From contig JABRVX010000048.1 of NCBI GenBank assembly GCA_039961735.1, positions 24,821-88,820 on the forward strand: a DNA stretch of 64,000 nt. Direction: 5' to 3'. Both the position numbers and the translations under genes were made by a program. Within the stretch, counting starts at the first letter, position 1. Each line of letters begins with the position of its first letter. This document shows positions 56,593 to 64,000 of the stretch, piece after piece. The stretch is from Fimbriimonadia bacterium. Its GTDB lineage: Bacteria > Armatimonadota > Fimbriimonadia > Fimbriimonadales > JABRVX01. The notes beneath the pieces were generated by a model. It was not told the DNA's origin. It did no database searches and saw nothing but the letters and a program-made list of their open reading frames with translations.

Positions 56593-58242
56593 ATGAGCCG
56601 ACTCGAAGTCATCTCGCTAGGTGGATGCGGCGAGATCGGCAAGAATTGCTTCCTACTGCGCCAGAACGGCTCCATTCTGGTGATTGACTGCGGACTCGCG
56701 TTTCCGTCGGACGAGATGTTCGGCGTGGACATCGTCATCCCGGACTTCACCTATTTGTTGGAGAACCGAGAAGAGATTGCCGGCATCATCATCACGCATG
56801 GGCACGAAGACCACGTGGGAGCCCTTCCCTACTTGCTCCGCGACCTCGACGTGCCCGTGTACATGAGCCGCTTCACCAAGGTGCTTACCGAGCCCAAGAT
56901 TCAGGAGAGGCTTAGGGGCAAGAAACGGCGGATCGAGGCCTTCGAGGCAGGCGACGACCTGACAATCGGCCCCTTCGGTGTCGAGACGATTCGGGTGACG
57001 CACAGCATTCCGGAAGCCTGCTCGCTGGCAATCCGCACCGAGACGGGGATCGTGTTCCACACCGGCGACTTCAAGTTCGATAACACACCGGTGGACGGAC
57101 AACTCACCGACTTCGACAAGGTAAGCCGCATCGCGCGTGAAGGGGTTTTGCTGCTGCTTAGCGACTGCACGGGCGTGGAGCGGCCCGGGTGGGGGCCGTC
57201 GGAGTCGCACGTGAGCCACACGCTGGAGGAAGTGTTTGCGGAAGCGCCCGGGCGAATCCTAGTTACCACGTTCGCGTCGAATGTCCACCGCGTGCAGCAG
57301 GTCGTGGACTGCGCGAGGCTCTATGAGCGCAAGGTGGCCATCGTGGGCCGCCGCATGGAGCAGAACGTGGACGTGAGCATCGCGCACGGCTACCTGCACT
57401 TCGACCCCGAGACTCGTATTCGCATCCAGGAAGTGGACCGCTACCCCGACGACCAGGTCGTTATCGTGACTACCGGGGCGCAGGGTGAGCCGCTCTCCGC
57501 ACTCACTCTGATGGCGCAGGACGAGTACCCGAAGGCGCGCATCAAGCCTGGTGACACGGTGATTATCTCCGCCACACCCATTCCCGGCAACGAGGCGTCC
57601 GTGTGGCGCACCGTCAACCGTCTGTTCGCACTCGGCGCGAAGGTAATCTACAGCCACGTCGCGTCCGTCCACGTAACCGGCCATGCGTGCGCCGAGGAAC
57701 TGAAGATGATGCTCGCGCTCACGCGGCCGCAGTTCGTCGCTCCCGTGCACGGCGAGGCGCGCCATGTAGCGCACTACCGAGAGATGGCGACCGCAATGGG
57801 TTATCGCCCCGAGAACATCCTGTCGCTGGACCTAGGCATCCCGCTGGTGTTGGATGGCCAGGGAGCATGGCACGGCGAGCCGATTCCGTGCGGCAGAGTG
57901 CTGGTGGATTCCGTTGGCGGCGAGGAAATATCGGAGGACGTGGCGCGTGACCGCAGGCAGCTCGCGAAGGATGGTATCGTGTTCGTGTCGGTCGGAATAG
58001 ACATCGAGAATGGCGCCATCGTCTCGGGCCCCGACTTCACCGCGCGTGGCCTGGCGTGCGAGGATGAGGATGTGTTCGAAGAGGCTGCCGAAGAGGTCCG
58101 CAAAGCCGTCGAGAACCTGAACCTGGCCGAGAGCCGGGACGTGGATGCGGTACAGGCGGAAATCCGCGACCTCACACGACGATTCCTTCGCAAACGCACG
58201 CAGCTTCGACCCGTGGTGGTAGCTGTCGTCCTCGAAGCCTAG
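56593..58242 (+). CDS. rnj: Ribonuclease J
   Basis: 549 residues. Metallo-beta-lactamase/beta-CASP nuclease; zinc-site motif HGHEDH at 69-74, further ligands in THSIPEA and HTGDFKFD, beta-CASP motifs TTGAQGEP and SHVASVHVTGHA, and HGEARH near 389. It combines 5'-3' exonuclease and endonuclease activity in mRNA decay and rRNA maturation. The C-terminal domain is present (about 440-549). The start is 15 bases after the RmlC-like stop with only a weak ribosome site, suggesting an operon. The end overlaps the convergent DUF554 gene by 4 bases. Confidence 0.95.
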   Translation: MSRLEVISLGGCGEIGKNCFLLRQNGSILVIDCGLAFPSDEMFGVDIVIPDFTYLLENREEIAGIIITHGHEDHVGALPYLLRDLDVPVYMSRFTKVLTEPKIQERLRGKKRRIEAFEAGDDLTIGPFGVETIRVTHSIPEACSLAIRTETGIVFHTGDFKFDNTPVDGQLTDFDKVSRIAREGVLLLLSDCTGVERPGWGPSESHVSHTLEEVFAEAPGRILVTTFASNVHRVQQVVDCARLYERKVAIVGRRMEQNVDVSIAHGYLHFDPETRIRIQEVDRYPDDQVVIVTTGAQGEPLSALTLMAQDEYPKARIKPGDTVIISATPIPGNEASVWRTVNRLFALGAKVIYSHVASVHVTGHACAEELKMMLALTRPQFVAPVHGEARHVAHYREMATAMGYRPENILSLDLGIPLVLDGQGAWHGEPIPCGRVLVDSVGGEEISEDVARDRRQLAKDGIVFVSVGIDIENGAIVSGPDFTARGLACEDEDVFEEAAEEVRKAVENLNLAESRDVDAVQAEIRDLTRRFLRKRTQLRPVVVAVVLEA

Positions 58243-58940
58243 GGATACCACCGCCGCCGTGCGAGCATCGCAACGGCGAGGGGCGCAAGCAACAGCCCGG
58301 GCAACATATCGGCCACTGGAATCTCCTTCAGGCCCAGGATGCGCACGCCCAGCGCGATGAGCATCAGGCCACCGCATGCTGTCAGCTCCTCGATCCGACC
58401 CTCTCCTGCGGTGACCTTCGAGAGCGAGCGAGCAGCCAGGGTGAGCGCCCCCTGAACGACCAGCACGGTGGCAGCCGAGAACAGCACACCGACTCCCAAC
58501 GCCGCCGCGAAGAACAGCGCAGAGATGCCGTCGAAGATGCTCTTCACGAACAAGAGCGGCGACTTGCCCGTCAGCCCGTCCTCGATGCACCCCAGCACCG
58601 TCATCGGGCCGACGCAGAACAGCAGGCTGGCCGCGACGAACCCCGCGGCGAAGTTGCCATCGGAGTTGGTGGCGAAATGGCTTTGCAACACCTTGCCGAG
58701 GGAGTCGAGACCTGCCTGAACGCCGATCAACGAGCCGAGCAACATTCCGACGAGCGCCGCACCGATGGGGACAACCGGGCTCTTGGTCTCGAGGAACATG
58801 CGCACGCCCAAGGCGACGGTGGCGACACCGATCACGTCTCGCACGTTGCTGCCAAGGCTCTCCGGCAACACACCCCGCAGCCCGAGGCCCGCTGCCGTAC
58901 CAACGAGCACCGTCGCCGTATTCAGATAGGTCCCACGCAC
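58239..58940 (-). CDS. DUF554 family integral membrane protein
   Basis: 233 residues from GTG 58940. Six to seven hydrophobic helices with the family features: RGTYLNTATVLVGTAAGLGLRG at the start, GVATVALGVRMFLETKSP, FCVGPMTVLGCIEDGL and SIFDGISALFFAAALGVGV. A putative transporter of unknown substrate, as for YdfK/YqgA. There is no Shine-Dalgarno, and a TACAAT ends 7 bases upstream. Divergent from yggS. Confidence 0.9.
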   Translation of the reverse strand: MRGTYLNTATVLVGTAAGLGLRGVLPESLGSNVRDVIGVATVALGVRMFLETKSPVVPIGAALVGMLLGSLIGVQAGLDSLGKVLQSHFATNSDGNFAAGFVAASLLFCVGPMTVLGCIEDGLTGKSPLLFVKSIFDGISALFFAAALGVGVLFSAATVLVVQGALTLAARSLSKVTAGEGRIEELTACGGLMLIALGVRILGLKEIPVADMLPGLLLAPLAVAMLARRRWYP

Positions 58941-58947
58941 GAGCCGG

Positions 58948-58953
58948 ATTGTA
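58948..58953 (-). promoter_or_regulatory. -10 TACAAT of the leaderless DUF554 gene
   Basis: The minus-strand hexamer ends 7 bases before GTG 58940. It sits only 14 bases from the oppositely directed -10 of yggS. Confidence 0.5.
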
Positions 58954-58964
58954 GCCCAACCCTA

Positions 58965-58973
58965 TGCTAGACT
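58965..58973 (+). promoter_or_regulatory. Extended -10 TGCTAGACT of yggS
   Basis: The TG-extended hexamer ends 13 bases before ATG 58987. It overlaps the region needed for the divergent DUF554 promoter. Confidence 0.45.
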
Positions 58974-58986
58974 GAACCGAGCAGAT

Positions 58987-59670
58987 ATGAACGCCGTCAC
59001 CATCGCGCAACGAGTCGCTCAGGTTCGCGAGCGGATCGCCGCAGCGTGCATGCGAGCGGGGCGCGATCCCTCCGATGTAACGATCGTCGCGGCATCCAAG
59101 TCTCGAACCCCGGACGAGATACTCGAAGCCTACCGAACGGGCATTCTGGACTTCGGCGAGAACTATTGGCAGGACGCGAGGACCAAAATCGAGGCTTGCC
59201 TACCGAACATCCGGTGGCACTTCATCGGGGTGCTGCAGTCCAACAAGGCCAAGTACGTGGCCAGACACTTCCAAGTTCTTCAGTCACTACACTCGTTGGA
59301 ACTTGCTGTTACTCTGTCCAAGGCGCTGACAGTAGTTGACAAAAAGCTTCAGGTTTTGGTAGAAGTTAACGTAGACCGCGAGCACAGCAAGTCCGGAGTG
59401 CCGCCCGAGCAGGCTTTAGAGTTGGCGGCCGAGGTCGGGAGCGTTCCGAGGCTCGAGCTGTGCGGGTTGATGACGATGGGAGCCGCAGGCGTGTCGGAGT
59501 CCGAACTACGGACACGGTTTCGGATGATGCGCGCGCTGTTCGAGCAGTTGCCCCCCCAGGGGAGGCGGATTCTCTCCATGGGGATGACATCGGATTACGA
59601 AGTGGCCGTCGAGGAAGGCGCCACGATGGTTCGGATCGGAACTGCGATCTTCGGACCGCGGCCGCAGTAA
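58987..59670 (+). CDS. yggS: YggS/PLPBP family pyridoxal phosphate homeostasis protein
   Basis: 227 residues. Alanine-racemase-like TIM barrel without the second domain. The PLP lysine is Lys38 in VAASKSR; then FGENYWQDARTKIE, WHFIGVLQSNKAK, LVEVNVDREHSKSGV and SMGMTSDYEVAVEEGATMVRIG. All family signatures are present. It buffers free PLP. Its place directly before sepF matches the ylmE-ylmF order of Firmicutes, Actinobacteria and Cyanobacteria. Confidence 0.96.
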   Translation: MNAVTIAQRVAQVRERIAAACMRAGRDPSDVTIVAASKSRTPDEILEAYRTGILDFGENYWQDARTKIEACLPNIRWHFIGVLQSNKAKYVARHFQVLQSLHSLELAVTLSKALTVVDKKLQVLVEVNVDREHSKSGVPPEQALELAAEVGSVPRLELCGLMTMGAAGVSESELRTRFRMMRALFEQLPPQGRRILSMGMTSDYEVAVEEGATMVRIGTAIFGPRPQ

Positions 59671-59685
59671 CCAGGAGGAACACTC

Positions 59686-60114
59686 ATGGATGAGGTCATT
59701 GAACACGAGGAGCGCGGACTACTCAGTAGAGTTAAGCGTCTCTTCCGACGGGAAGATGAGGACGACGAATACGAAGAGGAGCCTTACGAGCTGCCGACTA
59801 TGGACGGGAAGCGGGGTTTCGGTAAGATGCATCAGCTCCACCCCTACAACGTCTGCGTGAGGATGCACGTGAACTCGTTCGAGGATGCTCGCCAAGCGGC
59901 CGACGGGCTGAAGTACGGCGAGCAGCAGATTCTGAACATGCTGGAGACGGAGCCGGGCCTTCGGCAGACAGTTGTGGATTTCCTTTCAGGCGTTGTTTAT
60001 GCCCAAGAAGGCAGTGTCGAAAAGCTTGCAGAGCACGTGTACCTGTTTGCGCCGCGCCAGGCGGTGGTGGATGTGTCCCCGCCATCGCCCCGCGTGGCGA
60101 GCATGAACAACTAG
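59686..60114 (+). CDS. sepF: Cell division protein SepF
   Basis: 142 residues behind AGGAGG. An N-terminal amphipathic membrane-binding helix (LLSRVKRLFRRE), an acidic linker, then the SepF fold (RMHVNSFEDARQAADGLKYG; VVDFLSGVVYAQEGSVEKL; VYLFAPRQAVVDV). It tethers FtsZ to the membrane in lineages without FtsA or alongside it. Fifteen bases after yggS, so co-transcribed. Confidence 0.94.
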   Translation: MDEVIEHEERGLLSRVKRLFRREDEDDEYEEEPYELPTMDGKRGFGKMHQLHPYNVCVRMHVNSFEDARQAADGLKYGEQQILNMLETEPGLRQTVVDFLSGVVYAQEGSVEKLAEHVYLFAPRQAVVDVSPPSPRVASMNN

Positions 60115-60125
60115 GTAGTCTGATT

Positions 60126-60160
60126 GGGGGGGGGCACCACTCACCGCCCCCCCGTTCTTC
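60126..60160 (+). terminator. Terminator after sepF
   Basis: A run of nine G pairs with seven C across an 11-14-base loop, followed by GTTCTTCTTTCC. The start is 12 bases after the sepF stop. Confidence 0.65.
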
Positions 60161-60392
60161 TTTCCTCGGACGCTTCGGACTAGTCGGACGTGCCTCGTCG
60201 GCGAAAGCCCAGTGAGCTCCCTGCCCCGGCCCGCGTCCGACGCACTGCAGCCGCAGGCGCCTTAGTCCCTAAGCGTCATCGTGAGGTTCGCCACTCGGCA
60301 GGTCACCTCGTACCCATACCACGTCGCAGGTGGTGGTCGTTTCCGCCCAAATGCTTCGAGGCTTTCACGGCCCCGACCCACTCCCAGGCTGG

Positions 60393-60442
60393 ATTCCCGC
60401 CTCCGCGGGAATGACGGGGGGGTGCTGGATTCCCGCCTTCGC
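60393..60442. repeat. REP-like palindrome and truncated copy
   Basis: A full ATTCCC-N8-GGGAAT unit is at 60393-60412 and a left-half copy at 60429-60442. With the doublet that follows they fill much of the 544-base gene-free stretch 60115-60658; the rest shows nothing I recognise. Confidence 0.75.
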
Positions 60443-60466
60443 CGCAGCGAGTAGCCCGCATACTGG

Positions 60467-60562
60467 ATTCCCGCCTTCGCGGGAATGACAATGGCCGTCG
60501 AGGGAATAAGAAAAGGGATTCAGACCTTGATTGGTAATTTCCATTTCCGCGAAGGCGGGAAT
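60467..60562. repeat. 96-bp inverted REP doublet (left copy)
   Basis: ATTCCCGCCTTCGCGGGAAT at 60467-60486 and its inverted copy at 60543-60562 (one mismatch) face each other across 56 bases. The same arrangement and the same total length recur at 61010-61105, on the other side of the GIY-YIG gene. Confidence 0.85.
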
Positions 60563-60658
60563 CCAGTAGTCATGGGGCGGTGTCGTCGGACTCACGAGCG
60601 GGTGAACCGCCGCCGGCCGCGAACCCGGTGAGTCACGGGAAGGCACCACTTGCCGGAG

Positions 60659-60964
60659 TCAGCCGGCGATCTCATCGTACAGGTCACGCCAGTCGTGGTT
60701 AGCCTCCTCGATCAGCCTCAGCTTCCAGGCCCTGCGCCACTTCTTCAGGTGCTTCTCGCGCGCCAGCGCGTCGCGGATGTCGTCGTACAGCTCGTAGTGC
60801 ACCAACAGGTGCACACCGTAGCGCTTGGTGAAGCACTCGACGGCATTGGTGCGATGCTCCCACACCCTCCGGACGATGTCGGAGGTGACACCGATGTAGA
60901 GGGTGCCATTGCGTCGGCTTGCCATGATGTAGACGGCGGGCTGCTTGCGCATGGACGGCGCCAT
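60659..60964 (-). CDS. Small GIY-YIG nuclease-domain protein
   Basis: 101 residues from ATG 60964 (GGAGG 4 bases upstream). The domain fills the protein: VYIMASRRNGTLYIGVTSD holds the GIY and YIG half-motifs, VRRVWEHR the catalytic Arg, and REKHLKKWRRAWKLRLIE the C-terminal helix with the conserved Glu. It belongs to the UPF0213/UvrC-N-like group whose cellular role is poorly known. It is bracketed by two REP doublets of identical size, suggesting the gene and repeats are functionally or historically linked. It lies downstream of hisS on the same strand. Confidence 0.88.
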   Translation of the reverse strand: MAPSMRKQPAVYIMASRRNGTLYIGVTSDIVRRVWEHRTNAVECFTKRYGVHLLVHYELYDDIRDALAREKHLKKWRRAWKLRLIEEANHDWRDLYDEIAG

Positions 60965-61009
60965 TGTTCCTCCGAGTGTCTGCCGGATGCCGGGTGGGTG
61001 GCACACTGG

Positions 61010-61105
61010 ATTCCCGCCTTCGCGGGAATGACAATGGCCATCGCGGGAATGACAGAACGAGTACGCCGCTCACGCAGTGATTGTCATTCCCGCGAAGGCG
61101 GGAAT
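61010..61105. repeat. 96-bp inverted REP doublet (right copy)
   Basis: Full unit at 61010-61029 and a perfect inverted unit at 61086-61105, with a further half-copy (GCGGGAATGACA) inside. The first 36 bases are nearly identical to the left doublet; the rest of the spacer differs. Confidence 0.85.
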
Positions 61106-61153
61106 CCAGGGGCCAGCGAACGGACAGCCTGCCCGTGAGTCTGTGGCCAGGCG

Positions 61154-62401
61154 TCAGCGGCTGAGGGCGGCGACCAGGTCGCAGACCGGTACTTCGGTCT
61201 GGGATTGGGCGCGGAGGTCCTTCACGACCACCGCATCGCGCGACCACTCGTCCTCGCCGAGCACCACGGCGAAGCGCGCGCCGGAGCGATCCGCCTGGCG
61301 GAACTGGCTCTTCGCGCTGCGGGTCTCGAGGTCCAGGTCCGTCGCGATGCCTGCCTGGCGGAGCTCCGTCGCCAGCTTCAGGGCCCGCGGCCCCATCTCC
61401 GCACCGATGGCCACCACGAAGGCGACCGGCGCATCCTGCGCAATCGGGGCAGTCTCGTCCAGCAGCATGAGCGCCCGCTCGATGCCCATCGCCACGCCCA
61501 CGGCAGGTGTGGACGGGCCGCCGCACAGCTCTACGAGACCATCGTAGCGCCCCCCACCGCACACGCTGTTCTGCGCGCCAAGGCTGCCGCTCACCACCTC
61601 GAACACCGTGCGGTTGTAGTAGTCCAGCCCGCGCACCAGCCTCGGCTCGAGCACGCACGCCACTCCGAGGTCTCGCAACAGCGCCAGCAGGGCCTCGAAG
61701 TGTTCCCTGCTTTCGGGCTCCAGGTAGTCCTGGATGCTCGGCGCGCCGTTCATGGCCTCGATGCAGTCGGGGTCCTTGCTGTCCAGCAGGCGCAAGGGGT
61801 TGTTGCGCATGCGCTCCGCTACGTCTTCGGGTAGCGAAGCGACATAGGGCGCGGCATACGACAGCAGCGCCTCGCGATAGCGTCGTCGGCATTCGGCGTC
61901 GCCTAGCGAGTTGAGTCGAAGCTCCAAGTCCTTCAGGCCGAGCGCCTCGTAGAACGCCATCGTGAGCTGTATCACCTCGGCGTCGGCGGCGGGGGAGGCG
62001 GCGCCGAACACCTCCAGTCCCACTTGGTGCGCCTGGCGCAGGCGGCCCGCTTGCGGCCTTTCGTAGCGGAAGATGGGTGTGACGTAGAACAGCTTGGTCA
62101 CCGCTCCCTGGCCACCCAGGTGGTGCTCCACGTAGGCGCGCACGGCCGGCGCGGTGCCCTCCGGCTTCAGCGTAATGCTGCGCCCCCCTTTGTCCAGAAA
62201 GGTGTACATTTCCTTCGACACGATGTCCGTGCCTTCGCCCACGCCGCGCACGAATAGCTCGGTGTGCTCGAAAACGGGGGTTCGGATTTCGCCATAACCG
62301 TAGAGTCGACACAGGCGTCGGAACGTGTCTTCCACGAAGCGCCAACGGCGCGCTTCGTCGGGTAGAGCGTCCTTCGTGCCTCGGGGTGCGGAGATGTCCA
62401 T
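61154..62401 (-). CDS. hisS: Histidyl-tRNA synthetase
   Basis: 415 residues from ATG 62401 (MDISAPRGTKDALPDE); AAAGG 9 bases upstream. The frame is open further upstream, but that part is unlike the family. Class II motifs: motif 2 FRYERPQAGRLRQAHQVGLE, the histidine-specific LVRGLDYYNRTVFEV and GGGRYDGL, motif 3 AVGVAMGIERA, and a C-terminal anticodon-binding domain (about 320-415). It charges tRNA-His. Divergent from the Asp-box protein gene. Confidence 0.97.
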   Translation of the reverse strand: MDISAPRGTKDALPDEARRWRFVEDTFRRLCRLYGYGEIRTPVFEHTELFVRGVGEGTDIVSKEMYTFLDKGGRSITLKPEGTAPAVRAYVEHHLGGQGAVTKLFYVTPIFRYERPQAGRLRQAHQVGLEVFGAASPAADAEVIQLTMAFYEALGLKDLELRLNSLGDAECRRRYREALLSYAAPYVASLPEDVAERMRNNPLRLLDSKDPDCIEAMNGAPSIQDYLEPESREHFEALLALLRDLGVACVLEPRLVRGLDYYNRTVFEVVSGSLGAQNSVCGGGRYDGLVELCGGPSTPAVGVAMGIERALMLLDETAPIAQDAPVAFVVAIGAEMGPRALKLATELRQAGIATDLDLETRSAKSQFRQADRSGARFAVVLGEDEWSRDAVVVKDLRAQSQTEVPVCDLVAALSR

Positions 62402-62542
62402 CAGGCTACCTTTCTCGCGCCTCGGGGATGGCGCGCTGGCCCGCAAGCCGCGAGCGCACAAGGAATACCACAACGAAACGTCTTCCGACCGAGATCGGGT
62501 ATCAGGAAGGGTAGTTCCGACTACGGAACGAAGGAGGCACCC

Positions 62543-63799
62543 ATGCGCTCGGCGGTTGCTGCTGCGTGTATTGCGCTCGTTCTGGGGTCTGCCGCGCATG
62601 CCGACCCCGTTATCACCTTCGCCCGTGGGCAGCTCGTGTCGCTCAACTCGGGCGACAGGAATCAGTTCGAACCTTCCATCGCGGCAGACGGCAAGGGCGG
62701 CGTGTACATTGCCTGGAAGGACGGGCAGTCGGGTTCCAGCCGCATCCGCTACGCCTACTCGCACGACTACGGCGAGACCTGGTCGCAGGATGCGCTGCTG
62801 GAGCATGAAGGCTACAAGTTCCAGAGCGACCCGGTGGTGGTGATTGGGCACGATGGCCGCGTGACCGTGAGCTGGGTGGCCTACAACACCTTCTCCGACA
62901 CGGCAATCGGGTTCCGGGTATCACGCGACAGGGGTGTGACCTTCGGCGAGCCTTCGCGGCTATCGGTGCCCACGCGCGAGGGCGCAAAAGACTTCTTCGA
63001 CCGCCAGTGGCACATCGTGAATGGAGACGAGGTGATCACGAGCTACCACGTGGGCAACCGAATCTTCGTGACGCGCTCGGCGGATGGCGGCAAGACGGTG
63101 GAAGGGGTGGCGAACCCGGACGGAGACCGACGTGGCGCTCTCTCGGCAGTGCTGGCGCGGTCGCCGGACGGAAAGGTGCACTCCGCATGGCTGCAGTTCG
63201 GCCGGCGACCAGCTATTCGCTACAGCCGCTCGGCGGACGGAGGGAAGACGTGGGACACGCCCAGGGACATCGTGCTGATGTATCCGCTGGACTATCGGGG
63301 CCGGGCGCAGTGTTTCCCCACGATTGGCGTGGACCCACAGGGGACAATCCACATCGCATGGGCCGAGGGCAAGGGCCGCGACGGGTCGTCGGACAAGGCT
63401 GGTGACGTGTACGCGGTGCGGTCCGAGGACGGCGGCGAGACGTGGTCGGCTCCGCTGAAGCTGACGGACGGGGAGGACGCGGACGATGCGTACAAGATAC
63501 AGCCCTGGTTGGAGGTGGATGCGACGGGACGCGTGCATGTGGTTTGGCTCGAACGGCGGGGGACACACTGGTCGGTACGGTACACGCTGTCCGCGGATGG
63601 CGGGAAGAGCTTTTCGCCGACGGTGCCCGTGACGACGCCGCATCTGATCCGGGGGCCGTACCACAGCGACTTCATCGCGGTATGCTCCGATTCGCGGTTC
63701 GTGTATGTCGCCGCCCCCATCCCGGTCGGGGGGGTGTATTCGATGAACGTGATGCGGGCGCCCGTGGCGGGGGTGCCTGCCGGCCCGGTAGCACGGTGA
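62543..63799 (+). CDS. Secreted sialidase-like beta-propeller with six Asp-boxes
   Basis: 418 residues from ATG 62543 with AAGGAGG. Signal peptide MRSAVAAACIALVLGSAAHA. Asp-box repeats (S-x-D-x-G-x-T-W type): SHDYGETWS, SRDRGVTF, SADGGKTV, SADGGKTWD, SEDGGETWS, SADGGKSFS, about one per propeller blade. The catalytic Arg triad/Tyr/Glu set of true sialidases cannot be established by eye, so glycosidase activity is unproven; it may be a binding propeller. Confidence 0.85.
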   Translation: MRSAVAAACIALVLGSAAHADPVITFARGQLVSLNSGDRNQFEPSIAADGKGGVYIAWKDGQSGSSRIRYAYSHDYGETWSQDALLEHEGYKFQSDPVVVIGHDGRVTVSWVAYNTFSDTAIGFRVSRDRGVTFGEPSRLSVPTREGAKDFFDRQWHIVNGDEVITSYHVGNRIFVTRSADGGKTVEGVANPDGDRRGALSAVLARSPDGKVHSAWLQFGRRPAIRYSRSADGGKTWDTPRDIVLMYPLDYRGRAQCFPTIGVDPQGTIHIAWAEGKGRDGSSDKAGDVYAVRSEDGGETWSAPLKLTDGEDADDAYKIQPWLEVDATGRVHVVWLERRGTHWSVRYTLSADGGKSFSPTVPVTTPHLIRGPYHSDFIAVCSDSRFVYVAAPIPVGGVYSMNVMRAPVAGVPAGPVAR

Positions 63800-63812
63800 A
63801 CCTGGGTTTCGG

Positions 63813-63841
63813 TTGACCGAGAATGGGAATGGCGGTACAAT
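63813..63841 (+). promoter_or_regulatory. Promoter of tRNA-Ala
   Basis: TTGACC, a 17-base spacer and TACAAT; predicted start near 63848, ten bases before the tRNA. It is the best sigma-70-type match in the window. Confidence 0.75.
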
Positions 63842-63857
63842 ACTGTTGCTTCGCGGT

Positions 63858-63933
63858 GGGGCCATAGCTCAGCTGGGAGAGCGCTTCCATGGCATGGAAG
63901 AGGCCACGGGTTCGAATCCCGTTGGCTCCACCA
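63858..63933 (+). tRNA. tRNA-Ala (anticodon GGC), CCA encoded
   Basis: 76 bases with a complete cloverleaf: acceptor GGGGCCA/TGGCTCC, D-arm GCTC..GAGC, anticodon arm CTTCC-ATGGCAT-GGAAG with anticodon GGC, T-arm ACGGG-TTCGAAT-CCCGT, then A and encoded CCA. The acceptor has G3:U70, the identity pair for alanyl-tRNA synthetase, confirming alanine. Confidence 0.98.
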
Positions 63934-63949
63934 CTGCTGAAACCGAGGT

Positions 63950-64000
63950 ATGCCCTTCTTCGTCTACGTCCTGCGCAGCACCCAAACTGATCGACTCTAC
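63950..64000 (+). CDS. GIY-YIG nuclease-domain protein, N-terminal fragment at window edge
   Basis: Seventeen codons from ATG 63950, 16 bases after the tRNA: MPFFVYVLRSTQTDRLY. The VYVLRS...LY pattern is the start of a GIY-YIG (UPF0213) domain, where IG should follow beyond the edge. It is a different subgroup from the gene at 60659-60964. Confidence 0.65.
   Translation, partial: MPFFVYVLRSTQTDRLY

Noticed and set aside
60390..61105. A CRISPR array in the repeat region
   Set aside because: The repeats are 20-base palindromes in alternating orientation at unequal distances, with no regular spacers; they are REP-type elements.
60699..62345. A 548-codon open frame on the minus strand across hisS and the GIY-YIG gene
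   Set aside because: It is out of frame with hisS, reads as Arg/Gly/Ala-rich low-complexity protein, and runs through the repeat doublet; hisS motifs in the other frame are unambiguous.

Overview
The window is GC-rich, gene-dense bacterial chromosome. The gene content (SepF next to YggS, RNase J, PEP-CTERM and dockerin-like secreted proteins, FlgD-like C-terminal domains, frequent GTG/TTG starts) best fits an Armatimonadota-like bacterium. That placement is inference from content, not from a search. No phage, CRISPR array or complete insertion sequence is visible.

Region by region. (1) 1-13.8 kb, minus strand: one apparent operon of exported proteins behind an extended -10 promoter at 13.83 kb. 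It encodes a giant beta-propeller/carboxypeptidase-regulatory protein, a CsgG-like protein, a subtilisin, a protein with an unknown N-terminal half, and a second CsgG-like protein cut by the window edge. The three large proteins have different N-termini but share a C-terminal module of about 450 residues. (2) 13.9-26.4 kb: housekeeping and metabolism (coaE, rpsA, pyrimidine-nucleoside phosphorylase, cupin, 2Fe-2S ferredoxin, PspA, a methyltransferase, a Doc-like protein with a degenerate motif, M14 carboxypeptidase, aconitase, tryptophanase). (3) 26.8-33.7 kb: two secreted proteins with matching dockerin-like tails (an Ig-repeat protein and a zinc metallopeptidase), then superoxide dismutase. 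(4) 34-41.2 kb: nrfHA (ammonia-forming nitrite reductase), a PEP-CTERM protein, a family B DNA polymerase and an aspartase-like lyase. (5) 41.6-53.3 kb: an unbroken plus-strand run hdrC-hdrB-hdrA-mvhD-mvhG-mvhA-protease-hypF-hypC-hypD-hypE. This is a full electron-bifurcating heterodisulfide reductase/[NiFe]-hydrogenase complex with most of its maturation genes. (6) 53.5-60.1 kb: aldo/keto reductase, polysaccharide flippase, RmlC-like cupin, RNase J, DUF554 membrane protein, yggS and sepF. (7) 60.1-64 kb: a GIY-YIG nuclease gene bracketed by two 96-bp inverted-repeat doublets, then hisS, an Asp-box protein, tRNA-Ala(GGC) and the start of a second GIY-YIG gene.

How the genes work together: the Hdr-Mvh complex would couple H2 to a disulfide-type acceptor and ferredoxin, and HypCDEF plus the protease would mature its NiFe site. 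NrfHA offers a nitrite-respiration outlet, and aspartase and tryptophanase add ammonia- and pyruvate-linked amino acid catabolism. Together they suggest facultative or anaerobic, peptide-using heterotrophy with H2 metabolism. The secreted peptidases fit this. The superoxide dismutase suggests some contact with oxygen.

Expression signals: several genes have no Shine-Dalgarno sequence and instead carry a -10 hexamer only 7-9 bases before the start codon, implying leaderless transcripts. Others have strong AGGAGG-type sites.
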